NCBI RefSeq assembly: GCF_001613935.1
Contig: NZ_LQCI01000010.1
Location: 1-64,000 of the forward strand
Direction: 5' to 3'
DNA length: 64,000 bases
Source: Amycolatopsis regifaucium
GTDB taxonomy: Bacteria > Actinomycetota > Actinomycetes > Mycobacteriales > Pseudonocardiaceae
Numbering within the stretch: position 1 is the stretch's first letter; the number at the start of each line of letters is the position of its first letter. The translations under genes and the position numbers were made by a program. This document shows positions 45,633 through 54,382 of this stretch, in pieces. The notes below the pieces were generated by a model that had not been told where the DNA came from, searched no databases, and saw only the letters and a list, made by a program, of their open reading frames with translations.

Positions 45633-47354
45633 CTAGCCCGCCACCTGCTCCAGCGCCGTCGCGCTCGCCGCCAGGTCGAGCCATTCTCCCCAGCCGCCCG
45701 CGACGGCGGCCGGCTCCGCCCAGGGGTGTGTGGTGCGCACGAGCCGGACGCCCGGGCGGGCCAGCCAGCGCAACAGGATGCGGACCTCTTCCGGGAACGC
45801 GCCGAAAAGCGGGCCGGGGCCGGGGAGCACCGTTTCCGCCGAGGCCACCAGCATCTCGACCACCGGCATCGGCGGCACCCCGCGCCGCGCGACCCCCGCC
45901 GACGCGAGCCTGCCGTACCGGATCACCGCGAGTTCCCAGCCGCCGTTGCCGTCCGGCCCCGCGGCGATCAGCTCCGGGATACCGGCCAGCGCCGACTGCC
46001 GATGCGCCCGGCCGACCGCGCGGATCAGCCCGGCCAGCTGATCACGGTGCCGGGCGGCCTGTTCGTAGTGCTCGGCCGCGGCGAGCCTGGCCAGCTGATC
46101 GGCGGCGGCGCGCAGCGGCCGCCCGTCCGTCCCGGCGATGAGCCCGGACACCGCCAGCACCCCGGGCCGGTACTCCTCGACCGTCTGGAGCCCGGCGCAG
46201 GGCGCCCCGCAGCGCCCGAGTTCGGCGAGAACACACGGTTTGCCGTTCGGCGCGGTCGCGGAGATGCGCTGGGTGCACGTCCGCAGTCCGGAGGCGCCGG
46301 CGAGGGTGTCCGCGGCCGATCGGGCGTCCGTCTGGCTGCGGAAGGGCCCCAGCATCCCGTCTCGTGGCATGCGAACCACCGACAGGCGGGGGAACGCTTC
46401 CTCGGTCAGCGCGACCCACCAGGCGTTGCGTGGGTTCTTGGAACGGCGGTTGTACATCGGGCGGTGGGCGGCGATCAGCCGGAGCTCCCGGACCGCGGCC
46501 TCCAGCGCGTGGGCGCATTCGACCGCGTCGACCCGTTCGGCCAGCGCGACCATCTCCCGGATCCGGCCCCGGCTCTCCGATCCGGTGAAGTACTGCCGGA
46601 CCCGGCGGCGCAGGTCCGACGACGTTCCCACGTAAAGCACCTCGTCGCTGGGGCCGCGGAACAGGTAGACGCCCGGCCGCGAAGGCAGGTGTTCGGCCAG
46701 CGAACGTTTGCGCCGCTGGGCCGGAGTCACCTCGGGCAGGTAGTCCAGCAGTTCTTCCAGCGTGTGGACGCCGAGGTTGCCGACGCGTTCGAGCAGGGCG
46801 TGCAGGACGTCCACGGTCGCCCGCGCGTCCGCGAGGGCACGGTGGTTGGGCGTCGTCCGCGCGCCGAACAGCGTGGCCAGCGCGGAAAGCCGGTAGCTGG
46901 GCGTCTCGTCGCGGGAAATGACCCGGCGGGCGAGCCGGACCGTGCAGACGACGGCCGTCTTCGGCCAGTGGTACCCGTGGCCTTCGCAGGCCGCGCGCAT
47001 GAAACCGGTGTCGAAGGGGGCGTTGTGCGCCACGAGCACGGCCCCTGAGATGAACTCAAGGAAGGCAGGCAGCACCCGATCGATCCGGGGGGCGTCGTAG
47101 ACCATCGCGCCGGTGATGCCGGTGAGCTCCACGATCTGCGGCGGGATCGGCATCCCCGGATTGACGAAGGTGGCGAACTCGCCGAGGATCTCACCCGCGC
47201 GGACCTTGACCGCGCCGATCTCGGTGATCCCGTCCGGACCGGGTTTCGTGCCCGTGGTCTCGAGGTCGAATACGACGAAAGTGGTGTCCCGCAAAGGGGT
47301 TCCCAGCTCGTCGAAGGCGAGTTGCGCCGCGCCGGGCCGCCGTCCGGTGTCCAT
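45633..47354 (-). CDS. DEDDh exonuclease fused to GIY-YIG (UvrC-like) nuclease
   Basis: A 573-residue fusion. Residues 20-190 are a DNA-polymerase-III-epsilon-like exonuclease (FVVFDLETTGTKPGPDGITE, AHNAPFDTGFM, HRALADA). Residues about 215-300 are a GIY-YIG domain (RPGVYLFRGPSDEVLYVGTS), then a UvrC-like central part with conserved Cys residues (CVLAELGRCGAPC). This is the actinobacterial Cho/UvrC-like protein next to trpD in M. tuberculosis (Rv2191 type). ATG 47354 is taken as start; the open frame further upstream is antisense to another gene. Confidence 0.9.
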   Translation of the reverse strand: MDTGRRPGAAQLAFDELGTPLRDTTFVVFDLETTGTKPGPDGITEIGAVKVRAGEILGEFATFVNPGMPIPPQIVELTGITGAMVYDAPRIDRVLPAFLEFISGAVLVAHNAPFDTGFMRAACEGHGYHWPKTAVVCTVRLARRVISRDETPSYRLSALATLFGARTTPNHRALADARATVDVLHALLERVGNLGVHTLEELLDYLPEVTPAQRRKRSLAEHLPSRPGVYLFRGPSDEVLYVGTSSDLRRRVRQYFTGSESRGRIREMVALAERVDAVECAHALEAAVRELRLIAAHRPMYNRRSKNPRNAWWVALTEEAFPRLSVVRMPRDGMLGPFRSQTDARSAADTLAGASGLRTCTQRISATAPNGKPCVLAELGRCGAPCAGLQTVEEYRPGVLAVSGLIAGTDGRPLRAAADQLARLAAAEHYEQAARHRDQLAGLIRAVGRAHRQSALAGIPELIAAGPDGNGGWELAVIRYGRLASAGVARRGVPPMPVVEMLVASAETVLPGPGPLFGAFPEEVRILLRWLARPGVRLVRTTHPWAEPAAVAGGWGEWLDLAASATALEQVAG

Positions 47355-47450
47355 GATCGGGCACAGTAGGGGCGGGCACCGACAATCCCGGGATCCGCGC
47401 ACGCCGTCCCATCCAGCGCGCCCCGAGCCCATGGGGCCTACGCTGGAGCG

Positions 47451-48839
47451 ATGCAGCCGCAGCCCGCAGTGCCGGAACTGCCCGAGGACGCCATCGGCGG
47501 ACCCTCGGGTGTCGTGGCGTCGGCGGGCGGGCACGAGGAGTCCGAAGAGGTCCCGGCCGACGGCTGGACGGCCTTGCCGGAGGCGGTGCGTGAGCGGATC
47601 GCCGAGCTCGCCGCGGCCGCCGTCGGCAAACTGCCGGTCGCCGACGTGCCGAGGCAACTGCGCCCGGTCGCGAAGTTCGCCCCCGCGAAACGCGCGAAAC
47701 TCGGCGGGACGGCGCTGCTCGCCGCGCTGGGGGAGTCGTCGCAGTTCCGGGTCGCGGTCACCGAATGGCTGCGTGACCACCGCAAGGACGCCCTCGACCC
47801 GAACGCACCCGATTCCGTCGCCGCCGCGGCCGCCGCCGTGCTCCTCGGCGAGGCGGGCGCGGCCGGGCGTGTCCGGCTGGTGGCGAAGAACGCCGACGAG
47901 ACGGCGTTGCGCGCCGAACGTGATGCCGCACTGGCCCGCAATCAGCGGCTCGAGACCGAACTGGCCCAGCTGCGCGAAGAGTTGCGCGAGGCCAAGGAGA
48001 TGGCGGCCAGCGCGCGGGGTGAACGCGAAGCCGAGGTCGAGAAACTGCTGAAGCGCTTGCGAGAGCAGGGTGTCCAGCTGCGCCAGGCCAAGGACGCGGT
48101 CGCCGAGGCCCGCGCCGAGCTGGAAAGCGGCGGTGCCGAGCGCGCCGAGGAGATCAAGGCGCTGAAAGCCCAGCTGGACCGTGAGCGGCAGCGAGTCGCG
48201 GCGGAGAAGGCGCGGGCGGAGAAGGCCGTCACGGACGCCGAGATCGCCCGCCAGTCCGCCCGCGAAGCGCGTCAGGCCGACGAGGTCAGGCTCGGGCTGC
48301 TGCTGGACACGATCGAAGGCGCCGTCGGCGGACTGCGCCGGGAGCTTTCGGTGAGCGCGAGGGGGCAGCGTCCGGCGGACATGGTCCGCGGCGCCACGTC
48401 GGGGCTGGGCGCGGGCGGCAAGATCCAGGACGTCACCGCGCTCGACCGGCATCTCGCGCTGCCCAATGTGCACCTGATCGTCGACGGCTACAACGTCACG
48501 AAGACCGGCTATCCGGAATTGGCGCTTTCCGACCAGCGCGACCGGCTGATCCACCAGCTTTCCGCGCTGGCCGCGCGGACCAGCGCCGAGGTGACCGTGG
48601 TGTTCGACGGCGCCGGTGTGCTTTCCGTGCCCGCGGCGGTGCCGCGCGGGGTACGGGTGCTGTTCTCCGAACGCGGCGTGCTCGCGGACGACGTCATCCG
48701 GTCGCTGGTCGCGGCCGAGCCGCCGGGGCGGCCGATGGTGGTCGCGAGCACGGACCGGGCGGTGGCGGACTCGGTGCGGCGCAAGGGCGCGCACCCGGTG
48801 CCGTCGGCGGTGCTGGTGTCGAGACTCAGCCGAGTTTAG
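47451..48839 (+). CDS. NYN-domain protein with central coiled coil
   Basis: A 462-residue protein. The N-terminal part is Ala-rich, the middle (about 150-290) is a long Glu/Arg coiled coil, and the C-terminal NYN/PIN-like ribonuclease domain begins at VHLIVDGYNVTKTGYPELAL and includes VVFDGAGV and VVASTDRAVAD. It is likely a metal-dependent RNase or RNA-binding protein of the YacP/Rae1 kind. Divergent from the exonuclease gene. Confidence 0.88.
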   Translation: MQPQPAVPELPEDAIGGPSGVVASAGGHEESEEVPADGWTALPEAVRERIAELAAAAVGKLPVADVPRQLRPVAKFAPAKRAKLGGTALLAALGESSQFRVAVTEWLRDHRKDALDPNAPDSVAAAAAAVLLGEAGAAGRVRLVAKNADETALRAERDAALARNQRLETELAQLREELREAKEMAASARGEREAEVEKLLKRLREQGVQLRQAKDAVAEARAELESGGAERAEEIKALKAQLDRERQRVAAEKARAEKAVTDAEIARQSAREARQADEVRLGLLLDTIEGAVGGLRRELSVSARGQRPADMVRGATSGLGAGGKIQDVTALDRHLALPNVHLIVDGYNVTKTGYPELALSDQRDRLIHQLSALAARTSAEVTVVFDGAGVLSVPAAVPRGVRVLFSERGVLADDVIRSLVAAEPPGRPMVVASTDRAVADSVRRKGAHPVPSAVLVSRLSRV

Positions 48840-48860
48840 AAGTACGCGCCGTAGACGGCC

Positions 48861-48913
48861 GTAGCGAAGGGCCCCTTCCCTACCTTCAGGGTAGGCATGG
48901 AGGCCTTCACGGA
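48861..48913. repeat. Degenerate palindrome after the NYN gene
   Basis: GAAGGGCCCCTTCCCTACC then GGTAGGCATGGAGGCCTTC is a worn member of the GAAGGCC family with several unpaired bases, beginning 22 nt after the stop codon. Confidence 0.75.
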
Positions 48914-49026
48914 CCCGGTGAGCGCGATACCCAGCACGCCACGTTTGCCTCAGGCGCCTTGGCCACAACCCTCATTACCACTCGCGACGCCCGAAACTGT
49001 CAGTGGTCGCTCTTATCGTGTGCGTC

Positions 49027-49254
49027 ATGACCGATATAGCGGATAGAGAGACGCTCGTCATCGATTGCGATCGCTGCGCGGTCCGGGGTGACGCATGTCA
49101 TGACTGTGTCGTCAGTGTCCTTCTCGGCGCGCCGCCGTCGCTCGAATGGGACGCCGACGAGCGAAAAGCGGTCGACGCGCTCGCGGAAGCGGGGATGATC
49201 CCGCGTCTCCGGATGGTCCGGAGGGTCGAGCGGGAGCGCCGGATGACCGCCTGA
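49027..49254 (+). CDS. Small CxxC-pair protein
   Basis: A 75-residue protein with two CxxC pairs (C14/C17 and C24/C27: CDRCAVRGDACHDC) followed by an acidic helix (EWDADERKAVDALAEAGMI) and an Arg-rich end. This may bind zinc or an iron-sulfur cluster. It is probably a conserved actinobacterial protein near the NlpC gene, but function is unknown. ATG 49027. Confidence 0.72.
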   Translation: MTDIADRETLVIDCDRCAVRGDACHDCVVSVLLGAPPSLEWDADERKAVDALAEAGMIPRLRMVRRVERERRMTA

Positions 49255-49699
49255 GACACGCCACGACCGGGACATTCGACGAGTGGTCGATCCGATCGGG
49301 TGAACGGTAGGTAGCCGTATGGCCCTCCTGGATGTAACGCCCGTCACAATTTTCCGCTCATGCTGGTCCGAAGGTGTTTCGGCGCATCACGGAGAGTTTT
49401 TGTCATTGGCGTGGTGGACGTGGTGCCTGTGGTTTCGTAACCTGTCCGAGATCTCGTGGCCGGAAGTCGTCGCCAGACGGCGACACGGGATCGCCACTGA
49501 AGCAGCTTTGTCGGGGAGTTGCACCAGAATCAGCCGGGCACCAAACCTGTTGCGATAGCAGTCGGCCAGGTGCCGGGCGGGAACGCGGAGAACCGCGCGG
49601 GCTTCACGGCCGGCGACGCGGCTTCGCGGAAGAGGGCCCCCGACCTCTTCGTCCCCGGTTTTGAGTCAGTGGCCGACAGCAAAGGAGACACGCGCGACC
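49255..49699 (+). other. Long leader before the NlpC/P60 gene
   Basis: No convincing gene in about 445 nt. Several hairpins are visible: GTCGCC-AGAC-GGCGAC (49469-49484), GGCACC...GGTGCC near 49538-49580, CGCGG-AGAA-CCGCG near 49586-49599, and GAAGAGG...CCTCTTC near 49628-49650 just ahead of the gene. This may be a structured 5' UTR controlling cell-wall hydrolase expression. It does not match the c-di-AMP (ydaO) riboswitch core that often precedes such genes. Confidence 0.5.
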
Positions 49700-50752
49700 G
49701 TGCAGTCGCATCCAGTCAAGCGCGTGGTGTCAGGAGCTTTGGCCGCGGCCGCGGTGATCACCGCGGTAACGGTCGCTCAGCCTTCAGCCACCGCTGCCCC
49801 AGTCCCCGCCCAACAACAGCCCCCGTCCGGTTCGGACGCGCTCGCCAAGTACCGCGACCTCGCGGCGCAGGCGGAGAAGGCGAACGAGGACCTCCTCAAG
49901 GCGAAGGACGATCTCGCCGCGAAGCAAGGCGAGCTCGACAAGGCCACCGCGGACGCCGCGGCGGCCAAGGAAGCCGGTCTCAAGGCCGCCGGTGACGAAA
50001 AGACGTTCCAGGCCGAGGTCAACAAGTTCGCCGGTGCGTCGTTCACCAGCGGCGTGCAGCTGAACAAGCTGTCGTCGCTGCTGTCGGGCGCGTCGACCCA
50101 GGACTTCCTGGACCGCTCCTCGGCGCTCGAGGTCCTCGCCGCGAACAAGAACACGGCTCTGAACAACCTGAGCGGCGCCGTGGCCCAGGCCGCGGCCTCC
50201 GCGCAGAAGGCCGCGGACGCGCAGGCGACGGCCACCGCCGCCCGTGACGCCGCCGCCAAGCTGACGACGGACATCGAGGCGCGGCAGAAGACGCTCAACG
50301 ACCAGCTCAAGGAGATCGAGCGGGCCGGCGGCAACCTGAGCGCCGCGGACAAGGCCGCCCAGAAGGACAAGGGCGGCGCGTTCCCCAACCTGCCCGCTCC
50401 TGGCCCCGCCGCCGCGGCGGCACTCTCCGCCGCGAAGAGCAAGCTCGGCAGCCCGTACGTGTGGGGTGCGACAGGTCCGTCGCAGTTCGACTGCTCAGGT
50501 CTGATGCAGTGGGCCTACAAGCAGGCCGGTCTTTCCCTGCCGCGGTCGAGCCGTCAGCAGTCCACCTTCGGCGCTCCGGTCGAGAAGTCGCAGCTTCAGC
50601 CGGGCGACCTGGTGTTCTACTACTCGCCCGTCTCGCACGTGGGCATGTACGTCGGCAACGGCATGATGGTGCACGCGCCGACCTCCGGTGACGTCGTCAA
50701 GGTGTCGCCGCTGCAGAACAACTACGTCGGAGCCCGTCGCCCGACGGCCTGA
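49700..50752 (+). CDS. Secreted NlpC/P60 peptidoglycan hydrolase
   Basis: A 350-residue exported endopeptidase. A signal peptide (VVSGALAAAAVITAVTVAQP) is followed by a long coiled coil (about 50-220). The NlpC/P60 domain at the C-terminus has catalytic Cys in QFDCSGLMQWAY and His in VSHVGMYVGNG. It cuts D-Glu-mDAP links in cell-wall peptides; the M. tuberculosis homologue at this place is Rv2190c. GTG 49700 with AAAGGAG upstream (spacing slightly long). Confidence 0.93.
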   Translation: MQSHPVKRVVSGALAAAAVITAVTVAQPSATAAPVPAQQQPPSGSDALAKYRDLAAQAEKANEDLLKAKDDLAAKQGELDKATADAAAAKEAGLKAAGDEKTFQAEVNKFAGASFTSGVQLNKLSSLLSGASTQDFLDRSSALEVLAANKNTALNNLSGAVAQAAASAQKAADAQATATAARDAAAKLTTDIEARQKTLNDQLKEIERAGGNLSAADKAAQKDKGGAFPNLPAPGPAAAAALSAAKSKLGSPYVWGATGPSQFDCSGLMQWAYKQAGLSLPRSSRQQSTFGAPVEKSQLQPGDLVFYYSPVSHVGMYVGNGMMVHAPTSGDVVKVSPLQNNYVGARRPTA

Positions 50753-50784
50753 CGAAGAAATTCCCGGCCCGTCACAGGGACGGT

Positions 50785-50820
50785 GAAGGGGCGGTACCGC
50801 GCAGGCGGTGCCGCCCCTTT
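50785..50820 (+). terminator. Terminator after the NlpC/P60 gene
   Basis: GAAGGGGCGGTACCGC and GCGGTGCCGCCCCTTT pair with one G-T mismatch and one end mismatch, around GCAG, followed by a short T run. It is located 33 nt beyond the stop. Confidence 0.75.
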
Positions 50821-50850
50821 CGCGTGCCGGGGGCCAAGTAGCCTGCAGGG

Positions 50851-52008
50851 GTGCTGAGGACGCTGCTGGTGACCAACGACTTCCCGCCCCGGCCGGGCGG
50901 TATCCAGAACTACCTGAACTCGCTGGCCGCCCGCCTGCCCGCGGACGATCTCGTCGTGTACGCGCCGTCCTGGGAGTCGAGCACCGGCTCGCACACCGAG
51001 TTCGACGCCGCCGCCCCCTTCGAGGTGGTACGCCATCCGACGTCGTTGATGCTGCCGACACCGGACGTGCTCAAGCGGGCCAAGGAGATCATGCGGGCCC
51101 GTGACTGCGAAGCCGTCTGGTTCGGCGCGGCCGCGCCGCTGGCGTTGCTGGGACAACCGCTGCGATCGGCCGGTGCCCGCCGCGTGCTGGCCTCGACGCA
51201 CGGCCACGAGGTCGGCTGGTCGATGCTGCCGGGGTCACGGCAGGCGTTGCGGCGGATCGGCGACACCGTCGACGTGATCACCTATGTCAGCAAGTACACG
51301 CGGTCCCGGTTTTCGGCCGCTTTCGGTCCGATGGCGGGGCTGGAGATGCTGCCGTGCGGCGTCGACACCGCGCTGTACCGCCCGGATCCCGCCGCGGGCA
51401 AGGAGATCCGCGACCGGCACGGTCTCGGCGACCGGCCGACGATCGTGTGTGTTTCGCGGCTGGTGCCGCGCAAGGGACAGGACATGCTGATCAGGATCCT
51501 GCCCGAACTCCGCAGGCGGATCCCGGACGTGGCGCTGCTGCTCGTCGGCGGCGGCCCGTACCGCAAGACGCTCACCGGGCTGGTCGGCGCGCTGGGGGTC
51601 GAAGACAACGTGGTCATCACCGGATCGGTGCCGTGGAAGGAGTTGCCGGCGCACTACAACGCCGGTGACGTCTTCGCCATGCCTGCCCGGACGCGCGGAA
51701 AGGGCCTCGACGTCGAAGGACTCGGCATCGTCTACCTGGAGGCTTCGGCGACCGGGCTGCCGGTCGTCGCCGGCAATTCCGGCGGGGCACCGGAAACAGT
51801 GCTGGACGAGGTCACCGGGCACGTCGTCGACGGCCGTGACGAACAGCAGTTGCGGGAGACGCTGGCCGCGTTGCTGGCCGACCCGGTGCGGGCGCGGCGG
51901 ATGGGGGCCGCCGGCCGCGAATGGGTGGCCGAGCACTGGCGGTGGGACACCATGGCGAGCAGGCTTTCCGGCCTGCTCGACGGCGACCCGGTCGCGGCCG
52001 TGCGCTGA
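50851..52008 (+). CDS. pimB: PIM mannosyltransferase PimB-type (GT4)
   Basis: A 385-residue GT-B glycosyltransferase of family GT4. LLVTNDFPPRPGGIQNYLNS begins the acceptor domain; the donor-site motif is EGLGIVYLEASATGLPVV (EX7E). Place and sequence fit PimB' (Rv2188c), which adds the second mannose from GDP-mannose in phosphatidylinositol mannoside synthesis on the cytosolic membrane face. GTG start. Confidence 0.92.
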   Translation: MLRTLLVTNDFPPRPGGIQNYLNSLAARLPADDLVVYAPSWESSTGSHTEFDAAAPFEVVRHPTSLMLPTPDVLKRAKEIMRARDCEAVWFGAAAPLALLGQPLRSAGARRVLASTHGHEVGWSMLPGSRQALRRIGDTVDVITYVSKYTRSRFSAAFGPMAGLEMLPCGVDTALYRPDPAAGKEIRDRHGLGDRPTIVCVSRLVPRKGQDMLIRILPELRRRIPDVALLLVGGGPYRKTLTGLVGALGVEDNVVITGSVPWKELPAHYNAGDVFAMPARTRGKGLDVEGLGIVYLEASATGLPVVAGNSGGAPETVLDEVTGHVVDGRDEQQLRETLAALLADPVRARRMGAAGREWVAEHWRWDTMASRLSGLLDGDPVAAVR

Positions 52009-52020
52009 CGGCGCGCGCCG

Positions 52021-52644
52021 TCAGGGTTCGTAGCGCGCCGGGTGGTTCGGGTCGTCGACGCGGATCACCATGTCGGCCGACGCCACCGGGTCCACCTCGG
52101 CTTCATAGCGCTCGTAGGCGGGCAGCGCCCATTCGTCGGGCACCCGCCGCTTGAGCGCGGCGGGTGAAAGCCACAGGTGCACGCTCAGATCGAACGCGAG
52201 GCCCGCGCCGAACAGGAACTCACCGTCCAGCAGGACGACGCCACCTTCGGGAAGGTCGACGCGCTCGGCGCGGGTGGCGCGATCGCGGACCGGATCCCAC
52301 AGCGAGGGGAGTACCCGTCCGCTGCCGCCCTCGGCGAGCGGATCGAGCACCTCGCGGCGCAGGGCGCCGAGGTCAAGCCAGTCGGTGTAGCGCGCGTCGG
52401 GGTCTTCCTTGCCCCGTTCGAAGCGCAGGGAGGCGGGGCGGAGGAAGTCGTTCGCCGAGACCCGCAACGCCGCGTGACCGGCGACGCGCAGGGGACCGAC
52501 CAGGGCGTCCGCGAGTGCTGTGGTGTTGGTCGCACCGGCCGCGCCGTCGACGGCGACCGCGATCCGGCGGCGGCCCGTGATCGCCGTGATGCGTTCGGTC
52601 AGTTCGGAGACCAGCAGAGCGGGAGAAATCGGACGGTAGCGCAC
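52021..52644 (-). CDS. Uridine-kinase-like protein with degenerate P-loop
   Basis: A 207-residue P-loop-fold protein resembling uridine kinases (VSANDFLRPASLRFERGKED, LLDGEFLFGAGLAFDLSVHL). The Walker A loop reads GAAGATNTT (34-42), with the usual Gly-Lys replaced by Thr39-Asn40, so ATP use is doubtful or altered. GTG 52644 has GGAGG at 10 nt; longer upstream frames lack support. Divergent from the SRPBCC gene. Confidence 0.8.
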   Translation of the reverse strand: MRYRPISPALLVSELTERITAITGRRRIAVAVDGAAGATNTTALADALVGPLRVAGHAALRVSANDFLRPASLRFERGKEDPDARYTDWLDLGALRREVLDPLAEGGSGRVLPSLWDPVRDRATRAERVDLPEGGVVLLDGEFLFGAGLAFDLSVHLWLSPAALKRRVPDEWALPAYERYEAEVDPVASADMVIRVDDPNHPARYEP

Positions 52645-52708
52645 AGGAAGAGATCCTCCACCCGGACCGGTGAACCTCGCACGGTACACCCGGTGCGAGG
52701 ATGGGCCG

Positions 52709-53122
52709 GTGACGAGAGCAGTGGCCAAAACAGCCGGAAGTGGTTGGCAGGTAGGCGTTTCCCAAACCGTGCCGTACAGCGGCGCACAGGTGTGGGACTT
52801 CCTGGTCGGACGCGAGGGCGTGGAGATCTGGCTCGGCCCCGGCGCCGACCTCGGTCGTGAACTGGGCGCGCCCTACGAGACGGCCAACGGGACGACCGGC
52901 GAGATCCGCGGCCGTTCCGAGGGTGACAAGCTCCGGCTGACCTGGCGCCCGAAGGACTGGGATCACGACTCCACCCTGCAGATCACGGTGAGTGGCACCG
53001 AGCAGAAGACCACGCTCCGCTTCCACCAGGAGTGGCTCACGGGCGCCGACGAGCGCGAAGAACAGCGGGCATACTGGACTGAAGTGACCGAGCGAGTGGT
53101 GGCCGCGCTGGCCGAACGCTGA
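52709..53122 (+). CDS. SRPBCC (AHSA1-like) protein
   Basis: A 137-residue START-like fold protein. VSQTVPYSGAQVWDFLVG, then WRPKDWDHDSTLQITVSG and TLRFHQEWLTGADEREEQR follow the AHSA1/SRPBCC pattern with a hydrophobic ligand cavity. Function unknown. GTG 52709. It ends 26 nt before the P450 start and may be co-transcribed with P450 and bioA. Confidence 0.85.
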   Translation: MTRAVAKTAGSGWQVGVSQTVPYSGAQVWDFLVGREGVEIWLGPGADLGRELGAPYETANGTTGEIRGRSEGDKLRLTWRPKDWDHDSTLQITVSGTEQKTTLRFHQEWLTGADEREEQRAYWTEVTERVVAALAER

Positions 53123-53148
53123 CCGGCGCGCTGGGGGGGAGCGTACCG

Positions 53149-54357
53149 ATGCGGTCGTCCGAAAAACCGAAACACCTGACCGAGGATCTTCTCCAGGACC
53201 CACACCGGATCTCCGCGCTGCTGCGGGAAGAAGGCCCGGCCCGCAAGGTCCGGATGCCACGGGGCCTGGAAGCCTGGATCGTCACCGGTTATGCCGAGTC
53301 CCGCGCGATCCTCGCGGATTCCCGTGTCGGCAAGGATCCCGCGGCCATCCAGCGGCTCTTCGAACGCGACGGCTTCGAATCCGCCGGTGACAGCGCGGTC
53401 CGCGCCCTCGGCGGGCATATGCTCAACACGGACCCGCCGGATCACACGCGGCTGCGCAAACTGGTCAACCAGGCCTTCACCGCGCGCACCGTCTCCCGGC
53501 TGAGGCCGCGGATCGAGCAGATCACCGCGGAACTGCTGGACGGGATCGGCGATGCGAAGCGCGTCGACCTCCTGCCCGCTTTCGCCGTTCCGCTGCCGAT
53601 CCGGGTGATCTGCGAGCTGCTCGGCGTGCACGCGGACGACCAGCCGGCGTTCGCGACGTGGTCGAACACGATGCTCGCCTGGTCGACGCCGGAGGAACTC
53701 CAAGCCGCCGCGGCGAAGATGCACGCGTATCTCGTCGACCTCATCGAGGAAAAGCGCGCGAAGCCCGCGGAAGACCTGCTTTCGGGCCTGATCCACGTCA
53801 GTGACGAAGGCGATTCGCTCTCCGGGGAGGAATTGCTGGCCATGGCGTTCCTGCTGCTGGTGGCGGGTTTCGAGACGACGGTCAACCTGATCGCGAACAG
53901 CGTGTTCGCCCTGCTGCGGGAGCCGGCGCAGCTGGCGGCGCTCCGCGCCGATCCCGCCCTGCTGCCCGGAGCGGTCGAGGAATTCCTGCGCTATGACGGC
54001 GCGATCCACCTGGCGACCATCCGGTACACCGCCGAACCCGTCCAGGTGGGCGACGTCGAGATCCCCGCGGGCGAGTTCGTGTTCGTCTCCCTGCTCGGCG
54101 CCAACCGCGACGCCGGACGCTTCCCGGATCCGGACCGGCTGGACGTCACGCGGTCGGCGACCGGGCATCTCGCGTTCGGCCACGGCATCCACTACTGCGT
54201 CGGTGCCCCGCTGGCCCGGCTGGAGGCCGAGATCGCTCTGCGTGCTCTGCTGGAGAGGTTCCCGCGGCTGAGCCTGGCCGCCGAGCCGGAAACCTTGCGG
54301 TGGCGGGAAAGCGCCCTGGTGCACGGGCTGGAGACCCTCCCTGTGCTGCTGCGCTGA
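53149..54357 (+). CDS. Cytochrome P450
   Basis: A 402-residue soluble bacterial P450. The haem cysteine is in FGHGIHYCVGAPLARLE (Cys350), the I-helix motif is AGFETT, and the K-helix ExxR is EFLR. No partner ferredoxin is adjacent. It lies 25 nt before bioA, which suggests a role analogous to BioI (CYP107H), the Bacillus P450 that forms pimeloyl units for biotin. Sequence alone does not prove this; a generic xenobiotic or secondary-metabolite P450 is the alternative. Confidence 0.93.
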   Translation: MRSSEKPKHLTEDLLQDPHRISALLREEGPARKVRMPRGLEAWIVTGYAESRAILADSRVGKDPAAIQRLFERDGFESAGDSAVRALGGHMLNTDPPDHTRLRKLVNQAFTARTVSRLRPRIEQITAELLDGIGDAKRVDLLPAFAVPLPIRVICELLGVHADDQPAFATWSNTMLAWSTPEELQAAAAKMHAYLVDLIEEKRAKPAEDLLSGLIHVSDEGDSLSGEELLAMAFLLLVAGFETTVNLIANSVFALLREPAQLAALRADPALLPGAVEEFLRYDGAIHLATIRYTAEPVQVGDVEIPAGEFVFVSLLGANRDAGRFPDPDRLDVTRSATGHLAFGHGIHYCVGAPLARLEAEIALRALLERFPRLSLAAEPETLRWRESALVHGLETLPVLLR

Positions 54358-54382
54358 ACAGGGCGTGTCGTAGGGTCGCGGG

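Noticed and set aside
47355..48968. Extension of the exonuclease-GIY-YIG protein to 1111 residues
   Set aside because: The extra part is antisense to the NYN gene and the known family starts near 47354.
49319..49699. c-di-AMP (ydaO) riboswitch upstream of the NlpC/P60 gene
   Set aside because: The expected core (a GGGGACC-type segment, GGGGTGAAT and CCGACAGCTAACC) is not recognisable; only an isolated CCGACAGC next to the ribosome-binding site is seen.
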